Shown here: one piece after another, positions 1 to 9,258 of the stretch
How positions within the stretch are numbered: position 1 is the first letter of the stretch
Layout: each line of letters opens with the position of its first letter
NCBI GenBank assembly: GCA_037189645.1
Contig: JBBCIY010000005.1
Span: forward strand, 186,001-250,000
Origin: Taishania sp037189645
GTDB lineage: Bacteria > Bacteroidota > Bacteroidia > Flavobacteriales_D > Crocinitomicaceae
DNA: 64,000 bases
Reading direction: 5' to 3'
Position numbers and translations under genes: made by a program
Notes under the pieces: model-generated
Database searches by the model: none
What the model was told of the DNA's origin: nothing
What the model saw: the letters and a program-made list of their open reading frames with translations, nothing else

Positions 1-896
1 GAGATCACAGGAACGCCGGCAGCCATGGCTTCCAGAGCAGCCAGACCGAAGCTTTCCGTCTCCGAAGGCAGTAAAAACGCATCACACATTTCCAATACCC
101 GCTCCGTCCCTACGATTTTCCCGGTAAAAATAACCCGGTCTTCGATTCCCAATACCCTGCAGGTACGTTCTGCCAGCAACCTGTCAGGCCCGTCACCGAC
201 CAGCAGTAATTTGGACGGTACTTTCTCATTGACCAGCTTAAATACCTTCACCACATCCTCCACACGCTTTACAGGCCGGAAATTGGAAATATGGCACAGG
301 ATCTTTTCCCGGTCGGTTGCATATTTGCTGCGCTGGCAAGGAGAGGTGGTATCTTTTTTTACCGGAGGGACAAAATTCGGTATAACGTGGATTTCCCGTT
401 CGGTATTGAAATGCTCATAGGTAGATTTTTTCAGGCTCTCAGAGACCGCAGTGACAGCAGTCGACTGGTTCAGGCAGAAGGTAATGACCGGCTCAAAAGA
501 AGGATCTTTTCCTACCAGCGTAATATCCGTACCATGCAACGTAGTGATGAACGGGATGTCAATTCCCTGTGTCTTTAATATTTGTGTTGCCATAAACGCG
601 GCTGAAGCATGAGGGATCGCGTAATGGACGTGCAGCAGGTCCAGCTTTTCATGCTTGACCACGTCGACAATCTTGCTTGCCAGCTGGATCTCATACGGCT
701 GGTATTCAAACAACGGATAATCGCTTAAAGATACTTCATGGTAAAAAATGTTTTCACGAAAGCTCCCCAGCCGGACGGGCTGGGCATAGGTAATGAAGTG
801 GATCTCATGTCCCTTCTGGGCCAGGGCTTTCCCCAACTCCGTCGCCACTACTCCACTCCCTCCAAATGTGGGATACAACACCATACCTACTTTCAT
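1..896 (-). CDS. bshA: N-acetyl-alpha-D-glucosaminyl L-malate synthase (BshA), 3' end missing
   Basis: GT4-family glycosyltransferase that joins UDP-GlcNAc and L-malate in the first step of bacillithiol synthesis, a cytosolic low-molecular-weight thiol. The reading frame starts at an ATG at 896 and stays open to the window edge (about 298 codons), so the C-terminal part is outside. Seen: N-terminal nucleotide-sugar loop TFGGSGVVATELG, then HVHYAIPHAS and TLHGTDITLVG, and near the edge the retaining-GT motif SETESFGLAALEAMAAGVP with the two spaced glutamates. The combination of the GGSG loop, HGTDIT and this order fits BshA better than generic GT4 enzymes. Downstream neighbours are outside the window; prmC lies 110 bp behind it on the same strand. 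Confidence 0.92.
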   Translation of the reverse strand, partial: MKVGMVLYPTFGGSGVVATELGKALAQKGHEIHFITYAQPVRLGSFRENIFYHEVSLSDYPLFEYQPYEIQLASKIVDVVKHEKLDLLHVHYAIPHASAAFMATQILKTQGIDIPFITTLHGTDITLVGKDPSFEPVITFCLNQSTAVTAVSESLKKSTYEHFNTEREIHVIPNFVPPVKKDTTSPCQRSKYATDREKILCHISNFRPVKRVEDVVKVFKLVNEKVPSKLLLVGDGPDRLLAERTCRVLGIEDRVIFTGKIVGTERVLEMCDAFLLPSETESFGLAALEAMAAGVPVI

Positions 897-1006
897 ACAC
901 TTATTTTTTACGTTAAATCACGGATAAAATTAAAGATTCATCTTGTGCCGGGAAGGTCAAACAATCGGCTATTCTTGCATTGCTACCTGTCAAAAAATGA
1001 AGGGCA

Positions 1007-1873
1007 TCATTTTTTCCTTCCCCTTATCATCCTGTTTTTTCCCTGCAGGTCCTGCTTTAATTCTACTTCTTCAAAACCGTACCGGTGAAGCAGACCGGTC
1101 ATTTCGTTTCCATATTGTTCATTGATTTCAAAATACAACCATCCTTCCCGTTTTAATTTTACAGCAGCCTGCCGGGCGATCCTGTCATAAAAAACAAGGG
1201 GCGCATTATCTTTCACAAATAAGGCCAGGTGAGGTTCATGAGAAAGTACATGCGCTTGCATTCCTATCTTTTCGTTTTCCAGGACATAAGGAGGATTGGA
1301 AACAATTACATCCAGCGTATCATTCCCAAAAGGCAGGTCATCAGTCAGTACATCCAGCTTTTCAAACCGGACGTCCAATGCGTTCACCTGCGCATTCTCT
1401 TGCGACAGCTCCAGCGCTTCCTCCGAAATGTCCAGCCCGGTAACAGATGCTGCAGGGATTTTACTTTTCAGCGCCAATGCAATGCATCCGCTTCCTGAGC
1501 AGAGATCAACGATAACCGGCTTATCTGAATGACGTGATGCAACGATCCAGTCAACCAGCTCTTCGGTTTCGGGACGCGGAATCAATGCCCGCCGGTCGGT
1601 CTTTAACCGCAATCCATAAAATTCAGTTTCCCCGTATATGTATTGAAACGGTTCGTTATCCAGCAAGCGTTTCACAACCGAACGAAAGAACAGTAAATCG
1701 GATTCACTTAGCTTAAGCGCATCCGACAGCAGCAGATCCGGGGCTGATAAATTCAATCGTTTTTGTAAGGACAACTGGAACATCATCCTTATTTCCCGCT
1801 CTGAAAACACTCCCTTTAAACGATCACTGAAATAATGTTTTGCCGACTTAACGGTATTGTCAGAAACAAACAT
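1007..1873 (-). CDS. prmC: Peptide chain release factor N5-glutamine methyltransferase (PrmC/HemK)
   Basis: SAM-dependent methyltransferase that modifies the GGQ glutamine of release factors RF1/RF2 in the cytosol. 288 aa, the usual family size. Seen: N-terminal helical domain, SAM-binding motif VDLCSGSGCIALAL, and the catalytic NPPY motif in IVSNPPYVLE. The frame is open further upstream to 1963, but that extension overlaps the end of the upstream outer-membrane gene and has no family match; the ATG at 1873 gives the normal N-terminus and sits 2 bp after the upstream stop, so the two genes are probably cotranscribed. Confidence 0.94.
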   Translation of the reverse strand: MFVSDNTVKSAKHYFSDRLKGVFSEREIRMMFQLSLQKRLNLSAPDLLLSDALKLSESDLLFFRSVVKRLLDNEPFQYIYGETEFYGLRLKTDRRALIPRPETEELVDWIVASRHSDKPVIVDLCSGSGCIALALKSKIPAASVTGLDISEEALELSQENAQVNALDVRFEKLDVLTDDLPFGNDTLDVIVSNPPYVLENEKIGMQAHVLSHEPHLALFVKDNAPLVFYDRIARQAAVKLKREGWLYFEINEQYGNEMTGLLHRYGFEEVELKQDLQGKNRMIRGRKK

Positions 1874-1875
1874 GT

Positions 1876-2571
1876 TTAGTTTTTCTTGTTCCCAAAATAA
1901 TAGGTGTATCCCAGTCCAAAGGTAATAAACTGAGTGCCTTTTGATAATTCTTCGGCTTCCCATCCACCGTTCATTTCCGTTCCGAGCTTAAATGGCGAGA
2001 ATGCATATCCCTGGAACGTGTACCCGATCGTCAGGCGGTAGGAAGAATGTTCCGTAGCGCTTAATATAAACCCGACCATTGGTTCAACAAAACCTGAATC
2101 AAAGCGGTACGCGCCTCCTCTTTTACTTTTGTTCAGATCTGTCACGATCAGGTTTTCATTGTACCCAACTTTTACGGAAAAATCCATCGCAAAACGGGTT
2201 GTATAGAATTTTTCGTAACCAACCTTGATAAATCCGCCAAATGAATGCATCACTCCATCCAGCGGTTCGGGAACACGAAATTCATTGATGGCAAAATGCA
2301 TGTACCTTAAGCCTACACCAAAGACAATCGAATTGGGCAGAGAATACTGGTAATAGGGATTCACATCCACAATGCCCCTCATGATGCTCTCAAAAGGTTT
2401 GTTAACAGTACCATTCGGCAATCCTACAACCACATTGAATGTGTGCTTCGGAGTGATCTCACCAACCGGCACATACGAATTATCAACATTTATCTGTATC
2501 CCCTCATCCTGTGCAAAAAGAGAATGAGCGCTCAACACAGCAATAAACAAAAGACTTCTCACCATATTCAT
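1876..2571 (-). CDS. Exported outer-membrane beta-barrel-like protein
   Basis: 231 aa. Residues 1-20 form a signal peptide ending FAQ. The rest is rich in alternating hydrophobic/aromatic strands (FGVGLRYMHFAINEF, FGGFIKVGYEKFYTTRFAM, YRLTIGYTFQGYAFSP) and ends in a strand plus YYFGNKKN, as in small Bacteroidota beta-barrels of about 8-10 strands. I do not recognise a named family; a PorT/OmpW-like barrel is possible. It ends 2 bp before prmC and is divergent from uvrA across a 168-bp gap. Start choice between codons 1 and 3 (both ATG) is open. Confidence 0.75.
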   Translation of the reverse strand: MNMVRSLLFIAVLSAHSLFAQDEGIQINVDNSYVPVGEITPKHTFNVVVGLPNGTVNKPFESIMRGIVDVNPYYQYSLPNSIVFGVGLRYMHFAINEFRVPEPLDGVMHSFGGFIKVGYEKFYTTRFAMDFSVKVGYNENLIVTDLNKSKRGGAYRFDSGFVEPMVGFILSATEHSSYRLTIGYTFQGYAFSPFKLGTEMNGGWEAEELSKGTQFITFGLGYTYYFGNKKN

Positions 2572-2727
2572 AATGCTAATCTATATAAAAATACGTAAAT
2601 TCTCTTCATATGTTGCCTTTTTTAATGAGAGTAAAAAGTGAATAAGCAACAAAAAACCGGTTGAGCAATTGATTGTCTCCAACAACTTTTAACGTTTAAT
2701 TTATAGCGGCTACTGCCAACTTTATTA

Positions 2728-2735
2728 TAATTTTG
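2728..2735 (+). promoter_or_regulatory. -7 box (TAATTTTG) of uvrA, leaderless arrangement
   Basis: Matches TAnnTTTG. Only 4 nt separate the box from the uvrA ATG, so transcription would begin at or next to the start codon. No TTG is seen 19 bp upstream, so the -33 element is weak or absent. Confidence 0.6.
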
Positions 2736-2739
2736 CACC

Positions 2740-5514
2740 ATGGCAAAGCAATCATACATTGAGATCAAAGGAGCACGTGTTCACAATCTGAAAAACCTGG
2801 ATGTTACCATCCCTCACGGGAAATTCACTGTCATCACCGGGTTATCCGGATCGGGAAAATCATCCCTTGCTTTTGATACCTTGTATGCAGAAGGGCAGCG
2901 CCGGTACATTGAAAGTTTGTCTTCCTACGCCCGCCAGTTCCTGGGAAAGCTGGACAAACCCGAAACGGACTATATCAAAGGGATTGCTCCCGCTATCGCC
3001 ATCGAGCAAAAAGTCATTTCCAACAATCCCCGCTCTACGGTAGGGACCACAACGGAAATATACGATTACCTCAAGCTATTGTTTGCACGGGTGGGAAAAA
3101 CATATTCTCCCGTCAGCGGAAAGGAAGTAAAACGCCATTCTGTAACGGATGTTATTCACTTCATCGAATCATTGCCGGACGATGAACGGATCCTGATCCT
3201 TTCTCCTATTCCCAACATCCGGACCTATGGCATAAAAGAGCAATTCAAAGTGCTTATTCAGCAAGGATTTTCCCGGGTTTACCTGGACGGGGAAATGCTG
3301 GAGATCGCAGACATCCAGGAAGCACCTCCCAAAGGAAGTGAACAAGCAAAGCTGATCATCGACAGGGCAACGGCTGATACTTCCGGAGAAGAAGCCCTGG
3401 GAAGGCTGGGAGACTCCATTCACCTGGCATTTACCGAAGGAAACGGGGAATGCAGCATTTTGACAATGAGTGACAAAAAGGAGCACGGATTTTCAACGCG
3501 TTTTGAGCTGGACGGAATGGAATTCCAGGTTCCGAGCGAACACCTGTTTACATTCAATAACCCGTTCGGAGCCTGCAAGACGTGCGAAGGATACGGGCAG
3601 ATCATCGGGATCGATGAGGACCTCGTTATCCCCAACAAGAACCTCAGTGTCTACGACGGCGCGATTTTGCCCTGGAAGGGAGAAACAATGGGTGAATACC
3701 TGAACCAGCTGGTTTATAATGCATCCAAGTTCGATTTCCCGATTCACCGCCCGGTGAAAGACCTGACTCCTGAGCAATACCAGTTGCTGTGGAAAGGGAA
3801 CAAGCACTTTACCGGGTTAAATGAATTCTTCAATTTCCTGGAAACCCAGGCATACAAGATTCAATACCGTGTGATGCTTTCCCGTTACAGGGGGAAGACC
3901 CACTGCCCGGAATGCCACGGGACACGTCTGCGCGGAGATGCAAACTACGTGAAAATAGACGGAAGATCAATTACAGATATTGTGCTTACCCCGATCGACC
4001 AGGTTTTACCGTTCTTTCAGAACCTGGACCTGGGAGCATACGACCGGCAGGTTTCAAACCGCATCCTACCTGAAATTACCAATCGCCTGGATTTCCTGTG
4101 CAATGTCGGTCTGGGCTACCTGACCCTCAACCGCCAGTCCAACTCCCTGTCGGGAGGAGAATCCCAGCGTATCAACCTGGCAACTTCACTGGGAAGCAGC
4201 CTGGTCGGATCCATGTATATCCTGGATGAGCCGTCCATCGGGCTGCACCCGAGAGATACCGAACGCCTGATCCATGTATTGCACCGCCTCCGCGACCTGG
4301 GAAATACCGTCATTGTTGTGGAGCACGAAGAAGACATCATGCGTGCGGCAGACGAAATACTGGATATCGGCCCGATGGCCGGCGTTTATGGCGGAGAGGT
4401 CGTTTTCCAGGGAACCCACAAAGACCTGGTAAAGGCTCAAAGCATTACTGCCGACTACCTGACCGGGAAAAGACGGATCCCTGTACCTGCGCAACGCAGA
4501 AAACAAAAGAATATGCTGAAATTTTCAGGTGTAAGAAAACACAACCTGAAAGATATAGAGGTCAGTATCCCGCTTAACAACCTGGTGTGCATCACCGGTG
4601 TCAGCGGTTCGGGAAAATCAACCTTAATCAAGGATATTGTTTATCCTGCCGTTCGGAATAAGCTGGGAGAAATTTCACTGGCGACCCAGCAGTTCGAAAC
4701 AGAAGGAGACTGGAAAATGGTGAAAGCGATCGAGCTGGTTGACCAGAACCCGATCGGGAAATCATCCCGGAGCAACCCGGTTACCTATGTCAAGGCATTT
4801 GACGAAATACGTGAGTTATTTGCCCGGCAGCCGGTGGCAAAAGCGCGCGGTTACAAACCCGGTTTTTTCAGCTTTAATGTAGAAGGCGGACGCTGCGAAA
4901 TGTGCGAAGGTGAAGGGAAAATTACCGTTGGAATGCAGTTCATGGCCGATATTCACCTGACCTGCGAAGCGTGTGGCGGAACCCGGTACAAAGCGGAAAC
5001 ACTGGAAGTGGAATATAAGGGAATCAATATTTCGCAATTGCTGGAAATGGACATTGAGAACGCACTGGCATTTTTCAAAGAGAATACGGGTACCCTGGAG
5101 CAAAAAATCGTTGAGAAAATCCAGCCGTTATTTGATGTAGGATTAGGCTACCTGAAACTGGGACAATCGTCCAGCACCATGAGCGGCGGCGAGGCCCAAC
5201 GCATCAAGCTGGCTTCGTTCCTGGCGAAAGGGAGTAAAGTTCCCTCAACCCTGTTTATCTTTGATGAACCGACAACAGGACTGCATTTTCACGACATCGA
5301 CAAATTGATCATTGCTTTCAACCGCCTGGTAGATGCGGGACATTCCATTATTGTCATTGAACACAATGGAGAGGTTATCAAATGCGCTGACTGGGTGATC
5401 GACCTGGGTCCTGAGGGAGGTGTGAATGGCGGACAGATCGTATTTGCAGGAACACCTGAGGACCTGGTAAAGTGCAAAAAAAGCCATACCGGTCAGTACC
5501 TGAATTTAAAGTAA
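2740..5514 (+). CDS. uvrA: Excinuclease ABC subunit A (UvrA)
   Basis: DNA-damage recognition ATPase of nucleotide excision repair; dimerises and loads UvrB. 924 aa, within the family's usual range. Seen in order: Walker A GLSGSGKS at about 34-41, the zinc-binding insertions (CKTCEGYG, CPECHGTRLRG and, in the second half, CEMCEGEGK...CEACGGTRY), ABC signature NSLSGGESQRINLA with Walker B MYILDEPSIGLHP, second Walker A GVSGSGKST, and second signature STMSGGEAQRIKLA followed by FIFDEPTTGLH. The protein is complete with no frameshift. It is first in a plus-strand run; the methyltransferase gene follows after 136 bp without a clear terminator. Confidence 0.98.
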   Translation: MAKQSYIEIKGARVHNLKNLDVTIPHGKFTVITGLSGSGKSSLAFDTLYAEGQRRYIESLSSYARQFLGKLDKPETDYIKGIAPAIAIEQKVISNNPRSTVGTTTEIYDYLKLLFARVGKTYSPVSGKEVKRHSVTDVIHFIESLPDDERILILSPIPNIRTYGIKEQFKVLIQQGFSRVYLDGEMLEIADIQEAPPKGSEQAKLIIDRATADTSGEEALGRLGDSIHLAFTEGNGECSILTMSDKKEHGFSTRFELDGMEFQVPSEHLFTFNNPFGACKTCEGYGQIIGIDEDLVIPNKNLSVYDGAILPWKGETMGEYLNQLVYNASKFDFPIHRPVKDLTPEQYQLLWKGNKHFTGLNEFFNFLETQAYKIQYRVMLSRYRGKTHCPECHGTRLRGDANYVKIDGRSITDIVLTPIDQVLPFFQNLDLGAYDRQVSNRILPEITNRLDFLCNVGLGYLTLNRQSNSLSGGESQRINLATSLGSSLVGSMYILDEPSIGLHPRDTERLIHVLHRLRDLGNTVIVVEHEEDIMRAADEILDIGPMAGVYGGEVVFQGTHKDLVKAQSITADYLTGKRRIPVPAQRRKQKNMLKFSGVRKHNLKDIEVSIPLNNLVCITGVSGSGKSTLIKDIVYPAVRNKLGEISLATQQFETEGDWKMVKAIELVDQNPIGKSSRSNPVTYVKAFDEIRELFARQPVAKARGYKPGFFSFNVEGGRCEMCEGEGKITVGMQFMADIHLTCEACGGTRYKAETLEVEYKGINISQLLEMDIENALAFFKENTGTLEQKIVEKIQPLFDVGLGYLKLGQSSSTMSGGEAQRIKLASFLAKGSKVPSTLFIFDEPTTGLHFHDIDKLIIAFNRLVDAGHSIIVIEHNGEVIKCADWVIDLGPEGGVNGGQIVFAGTPEDLVKCKKSHTGQYLNLK

Positions 5515-5650
5515 AACCAATCGGTACAGCAGCTGAACACCCGGGGCAATTTCAGGGGATCGGCATATCGCAATAATACGATCGAACGGTTCTGTTCTTT
5601 CCGCTTAAAGATTTCTCTATTTCATTTGAATTATACATTTTTGCACCGCG

Positions 5651-6187
5651 ATGAACAAGAAATTAAAATTATGGGAACTGGACCGTGTGTCCGAAGAAGC
5701 ATTCAGGAAGCAGGAGAAATTCCCGTTGATCATCATCCTGGATGACATCAGAAGCCTGAGCAATATCGGTTCATTTTTCCGCACAGCAGATGCATTCAAC
5801 GTGGAAAAAATCTATTTATGCGGAATCACTGCTACCCCACCCCACCGCGAAATACAAAAGACAGCGCTCGGTGCAACGGATTCAATCGAATGGGAATACC
5901 GCCAATCAATTACGGAGCTGGCAGCTGAGCTGAAATCGCAAAACATCCACCTTGTTTCCATTGAACAGACAGAAAAAACCACACTTTTACAGGATATTCA
6001 CCGGCTGAACGGTGAAAAATTTGCTTTGGTTTTCGGCAATGAAGTCAACGGGGTGAACCAGGCAGTGATCGATCAGTCGGACACAGTAGTTGAAATCCCG
6101 CAGTTCGGCACCAAGCACAGCCTGAACGTTTCGGTATGCGCCGGAGTGGTATTGTGGGAATTTGCAAAGAGGTATATCCGTGAGTAA
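5651..6187 (+). CDS. TrmH/SpoU-family RNA 2'-O-methyltransferase
   Basis: 178 aa, cytosolic SPOUT-fold enzyme that methylates a ribose in tRNA or rRNA; the exact target cannot be read from sequence. Seen: motif 1 NIGSFFRTADAFNVEKIYL, motif 2 LVFGNEVNGVNQAVID and motif 3 EIPQFGTKHSLNVSVCAGV, the three knot motifs of the family. It lacks the N-terminal substrate-binding domain of the RlmB type, so a TrmH-like minimal enzyme is more likely. A near-match to the -7 box (CATTTTTG, 5636-5643) lies 7 nt before the ATG. Confidence 0.85.
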   Translation: MNKKLKLWELDRVSEEAFRKQEKFPLIIILDDIRSLSNIGSFFRTADAFNVEKIYLCGITATPPHREIQKTALGATDSIEWEYRQSITELAAELKSQNIHLVSIEQTEKTTLLQDIHRLNGEKFALVFGNEVNGVNQAVIDQSDTVVEIPQFGTKHSLNVSVCAGVVLWEFAKRYIRE

Positions 6188-6288
6188 AGGAATTGTTTAT
6201 TTTCCGGCGGACTTTCAGGGCATAAAATAAAAAGCTGATTATTTTGTTTACCTTTCCAATATCTGAACACAACCAATAAAATTCAGTA

Positions 6289-6831
6289 ATGGAAAAAACA
6301 ACGTACCATCCAAAGGAAGTGAAAAAAGAACTCTCAGTTCTGTACAGGCACTTTCCGGAGGTTAAAAAGTTGCTTCGTTCGTTTGGTTGTGATAATTATA
6401 CTGCCGAAGACATTTTTCAGGAAGCACTCATCATTTACCTTAGAAAGAAAAATGAACCTGATTTTGAATTTCAATTAGCACCTGTTCATTTCATCAAACA
6501 AACCTGCAAATTGTTGTGGTTTAATCTGGCGAGAAAAGAGCAAAAGCAATTCGCCGTGGCATTGGAACACGATACAGCGGACACAGCTGACCAGTGGATG
6601 GAAAAAGAATTCCTGTACAAACAGCTCGAAACAGCGCTTACAAAAATCGGTGAAAAGTGTAAGGAATTACTCCATCTGTTCTACGGGCTCGGCTGGAATA
6701 TGGCTGACATCGCCAAAAAGCTTGATTTCAGAAGCGACAAAGTGGCAAAAGCCCAAAAGTACCGTTGCATTCAAAAAGCGAAAGAGCTGGTACAGGAAGC
6801 GAAATTAACTGTTGAATCAATTAAATTTTAG
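6289..6831 (+). CDS. ECF-type RNA polymerase sigma factor
   Basis: 180 aa. Sigma region 2 is visible as CDNYTAEDIFQEALIIYLRK with the following helix PVHFIKQTCKLLWFNLARK; region 4 as IGEKCKELLHLFYGLGWNMADIAKKL followed by the recognition helix around FRSDKVAKAQKYRC. It redirects RNA polymerase to stress or envelope regulons. The next gene starts 4 nt after its stop and encodes a membrane protein with an anti-sigma-like N-terminus, so the two form a sigma/anti-sigma operon. TACCTTTC near 6250 resembles the -7 box with one mismatch. The regulon is unknown. Confidence 0.85.
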   Translation: MEKTTYHPKEVKKELSVLYRHFPEVKKLLRSFGCDNYTAEDIFQEALIIYLRKKNEPDFEFQLAPVHFIKQTCKLLWFNLARKEQKQFAVALEHDTADTADQWMEKEFLYKQLETALTKIGEKCKELLHLFYGLGWNMADIAKKLDFRSDKVAKAQKYRCIQKAKELVQEAKLTVESIKF

Positions 6832-6835
6832 GACG

Positions 6836-9187
6836 ATGGAAAAGAACTGGAATCAATTGATTGAACGTTATCTGAATAACGAGCTTTCAGCAGAAGGAAA
6901 AACGGCTTTTGAAGCGGAATTGCAGCAGAACAAAGCATTACGAAAGGAACTGGAACTGCATCAATTAACCATTGAAGTCATTCAACGAAATTCGTTACGT
7001 ACGCTAGTGAAACAGTCTGGAAAATGGTATCATCTGAAAAAAATGGCTGTAACGGGGAGTATTATCCTTGGGATCGTTGCCATCCTGACAACTGTTATTT
7101 ACCTTATTGCAATACAAATAAAGCAATCATCTAACAACCAAACTATTGAGGGAATAGAACAGACAATGTTGGAAACAATGGAAAAACACCTTGCGTTTGA
7201 CAACATTCCTGCGCAATATTTCGCATTTACGGGAGCGTCTGATGTTTTTCTGTCAAAAACAGGCGTTTTACTAAGCTTAACCGAACAATCCTTTTTACTC
7301 AACGGGCAACCCTATTCGGGTGAAGCAGTTATACAATGGCAGGAAGCACAGACTTCTTCCGATTTTGCGAAAGCAGGATTGAGTACCAAAGCAGGAAATG
7401 AGCTTCTGGAAACACAGGGAATGTTCAGCCTAAACGCTTTTACACCCGACGGGAAAAAACTGGAACTAAGCAAAAACGGGGCATACATTCAGGTTCCCGT
7501 TGATGAAGTAAAAGAAGGAATGAAACTGTTTGAGGGAGTGTCTCAACCCAACGGAGATGTGGACTGGCAGAATCCTGTCGAATTGGAACGATTACCGAAA
7601 CCAAAAAATATGTCGGAAATGGATTTATATCCTTTGAAATATGAGCCAAAATTGAATGAACTAAAATGGCATACAGATAAAAAGAAACGGGATAGTTTGT
7701 ATTTGAGCTTTGAGGATAATACATCCATTAATATGGTTGAATCTATTGTTGAAAACCAAACCTCCGCTCCAAGTAATGAAAACGATAGCAATAAAACAGA
7801 CTCTTTTCCTAAAATTAAACAAAATTATAGAAAGCCAAACGGAGAACTTCTGTTCACAAACAAATGTGCCACTTGTCACTCTCCTCATAAGGAAAGAACA
7901 GGTCCAAAATTACAAGGTGTTCGTTCAAAATGGATAGAAGGAGGGGCAAAAGAAGGAAGCATCTATCAATGGGTTCGGGATTGGGAAAAAGCTGCCAATA
8001 AAGACCCTTATACTGAGGGAATAATGAAATTGAAGCCAACTTCTATGTGGAAATTCCCTAACTTATCTGATGAAGAAATTGATGCTATCTTTGATTATGT
8101 AGATACACAAGAGCGTATCATACCTCCCTCAAAAGTTCTTGCAATCTGGAGTGAAAAATTCAACAACACGAACCTTGCAACACAGGATTTTGAAGACAGA
8201 ATGCGGCTTATACACGAAACCTGTGATGAAGCGTTGCTGGATTTATACACCAAAAACCTCAATGAACTACTGTGGAAACTGGATGAGCGTGCTGTTGCAA
8301 TGGGTTACCCGCAGTTTCAGCAATTTGCAAATCAGCGTGTGGGAAAAATTACCATTGACGATACACATCAGAAAAACCTGAACGTGTTTTATGAAAAATC
8401 CATTCAAGAAATCCGAAAAATGGGACAACAAAACTTTGAAGAGGCATTGAGAAAAGAACGGAAGTGGGACAATGAACTGCAAAATGAACGAAGCAAGGAA
8501 ATTGTCAGAAAAGGAATGCGTGAATCACAGAATTTAGAGGAAGAATACAATTTCAACCACAAAAATGTCCGCAAACAGCTGGGATTTACAGCAGGATTCA
8601 GAATGACTTCAAACATTGGGAATATTGACAAATACGTCCGGGAAGCTACCATTGCACGGAAAACAACGGAAATTGAAAATCCATTTACAGGAGAAAAAGG
8701 AAAAATAACCTACGACCCGGTAGCTGCCGAAGTGAAAAACGCAAACGAGTACGGCAAATTATACCTCTATCTTTTCTCCAAAGAAATCAACAGCTACCAG
8801 CGCCTGGATTTTGAAAACGGAAAATTGGATTACAGTCTGAACGGTGATATGAACTATTCGGCCATGATTGTCGGCATCAATGAAAAGGGTTATTTCTGTC
8901 ATCAGATCAACGTGGTGAGAGCCGGAGATCTGGGAATCATTACCCTGGAAGAAACCAGCGAAGAGGAATTTGACAGGCGCATCAGTACAATGAACAACAC
9001 CAGAGTGGAAAAGCCAATGACCCTGACAGATGAACTGCGATGGCTATTCAAAGAAAAAGCGAATTATGAAGTTCAGAAGCAACGAAAAAAAGAGGCAGAA
9101 TTCAGAGCAATGATACGGCCAACAGTATTTCCTTGTGCACAATCCGAAGTAGAAGAAGGAACAGGAATACTTAGCCCGTTCGATTAA
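6836..9187 (+). CDS. Anti-sigma-like one-TM protein with a periplasmic cytochrome c domain
   Basis: 783 aa from the ATG at 6836 (an in-frame earlier codon would overlap the sigma gene). Domains by eye: cytosolic 1-70 with the pattern LIERYLNNELSAEGKTAFEAE seen in Bacteroidota anti-sigma factors (shown here as a run of short blocks: ERYLNNELS, TAFEAEL); TM about 71-93; periplasmic beta-rich region about 120-250 containing GNELLETQGMFSLNA; a cytochrome c domain about 330-425 with heme motif CATCH (344-348) and a candidate axial Met404 in PTSMWKFPNLSDEEIDAIF; then a long helical region to about 600 and a C-terminal domain. Role inferred: holds the partner sigma factor and responds to a periplasmic signal, possibly redox or heme state. 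The linker before the heme domain (about 295-330) is low-complexity and looks like an insertion point. I know of no described protein with this exact layout. Confidence 0.72.
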   Translation: MEKNWNQLIERYLNNELSAEGKTAFEAELQQNKALRKELELHQLTIEVIQRNSLRTLVKQSGKWYHLKKMAVTGSIILGIVAILTTVIYLIAIQIKQSSNNQTIEGIEQTMLETMEKHLAFDNIPAQYFAFTGASDVFLSKTGVLLSLTEQSFLLNGQPYSGEAVIQWQEAQTSSDFAKAGLSTKAGNELLETQGMFSLNAFTPDGKKLELSKNGAYIQVPVDEVKEGMKLFEGVSQPNGDVDWQNPVELERLPKPKNMSEMDLYPLKYEPKLNELKWHTDKKKRDSLYLSFEDNTSINMVESIVENQTSAPSNENDSNKTDSFPKIKQNYRKPNGELLFTNKCATCHSPHKERTGPKLQGVRSKWIEGGAKEGSIYQWVRDWEKAANKDPYTEGIMKLKPTSMWKFPNLSDEEIDAIFDYVDTQERIIPPSKVLAIWSEKFNNTNLATQDFEDRMRLIHETCDEALLDLYTKNLNELLWKLDERAVAMGYPQFQQFANQRVGKITIDDTHQKNLNVFYEKSIQEIRKMGQQNFEEALRKERKWDNELQNERSKEIVRKGMRESQNLEEEYNFNHKNVRKQLGFTAGFRMTSNIGNIDKYVREATIARKTTEIENPFTGEKGKITYDPVAAEVKNANEYGKLYLYLFSKEINSYQRLDFENGKLDYSLNGDMNYSAMIVGINEKGYFCHQINVVRAGDLGIITLEETSEEEFDRRISTMNNTRVEKPMTLTDELRWLFKEKANYEVQKQRKKEAEFRAMIRPTVFPCAQSEVEEGTGILSPFD

Positions 9188-9192
9188 TAAAA

Positions 9193-9249
9193 CCGCAGAG
9201 GTGCGCAGGTTTCCGGGATATAAAATAAATCCCTCTCGCACCTCTGCGG
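9193..9249. repeat. 13-bp perfect inverted repeat with nested inner stem between convergent genes
   Basis: Arms 9193-9205 (CCGCAGAGGTGCG) and 9237-9249 are exact reverse complements; inside, GGGAT (9215-9219) can pair with ATCCC (9229-9233). The element fills the gap between the sigma operon (plus) and the helicase gene (minus). There is no T-run on either side, so it is either an unusual bidirectional terminator/mRNA-end stabiliser or a REP-like repeat. Confidence 0.75.
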
Positions 9250-9258
9250 CCAATGCTT

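Noticed and set aside
1007..1963. A 318-aa version of PrmC
   Set aside because: The 30 extra residues overlap the upstream gene and lie before the family N-terminus.
2801..5487. Long frames in other phases inside uvrA, on both strands
   Set aside because: Shadows of a conserved coding sequence; no protein-like motifs.
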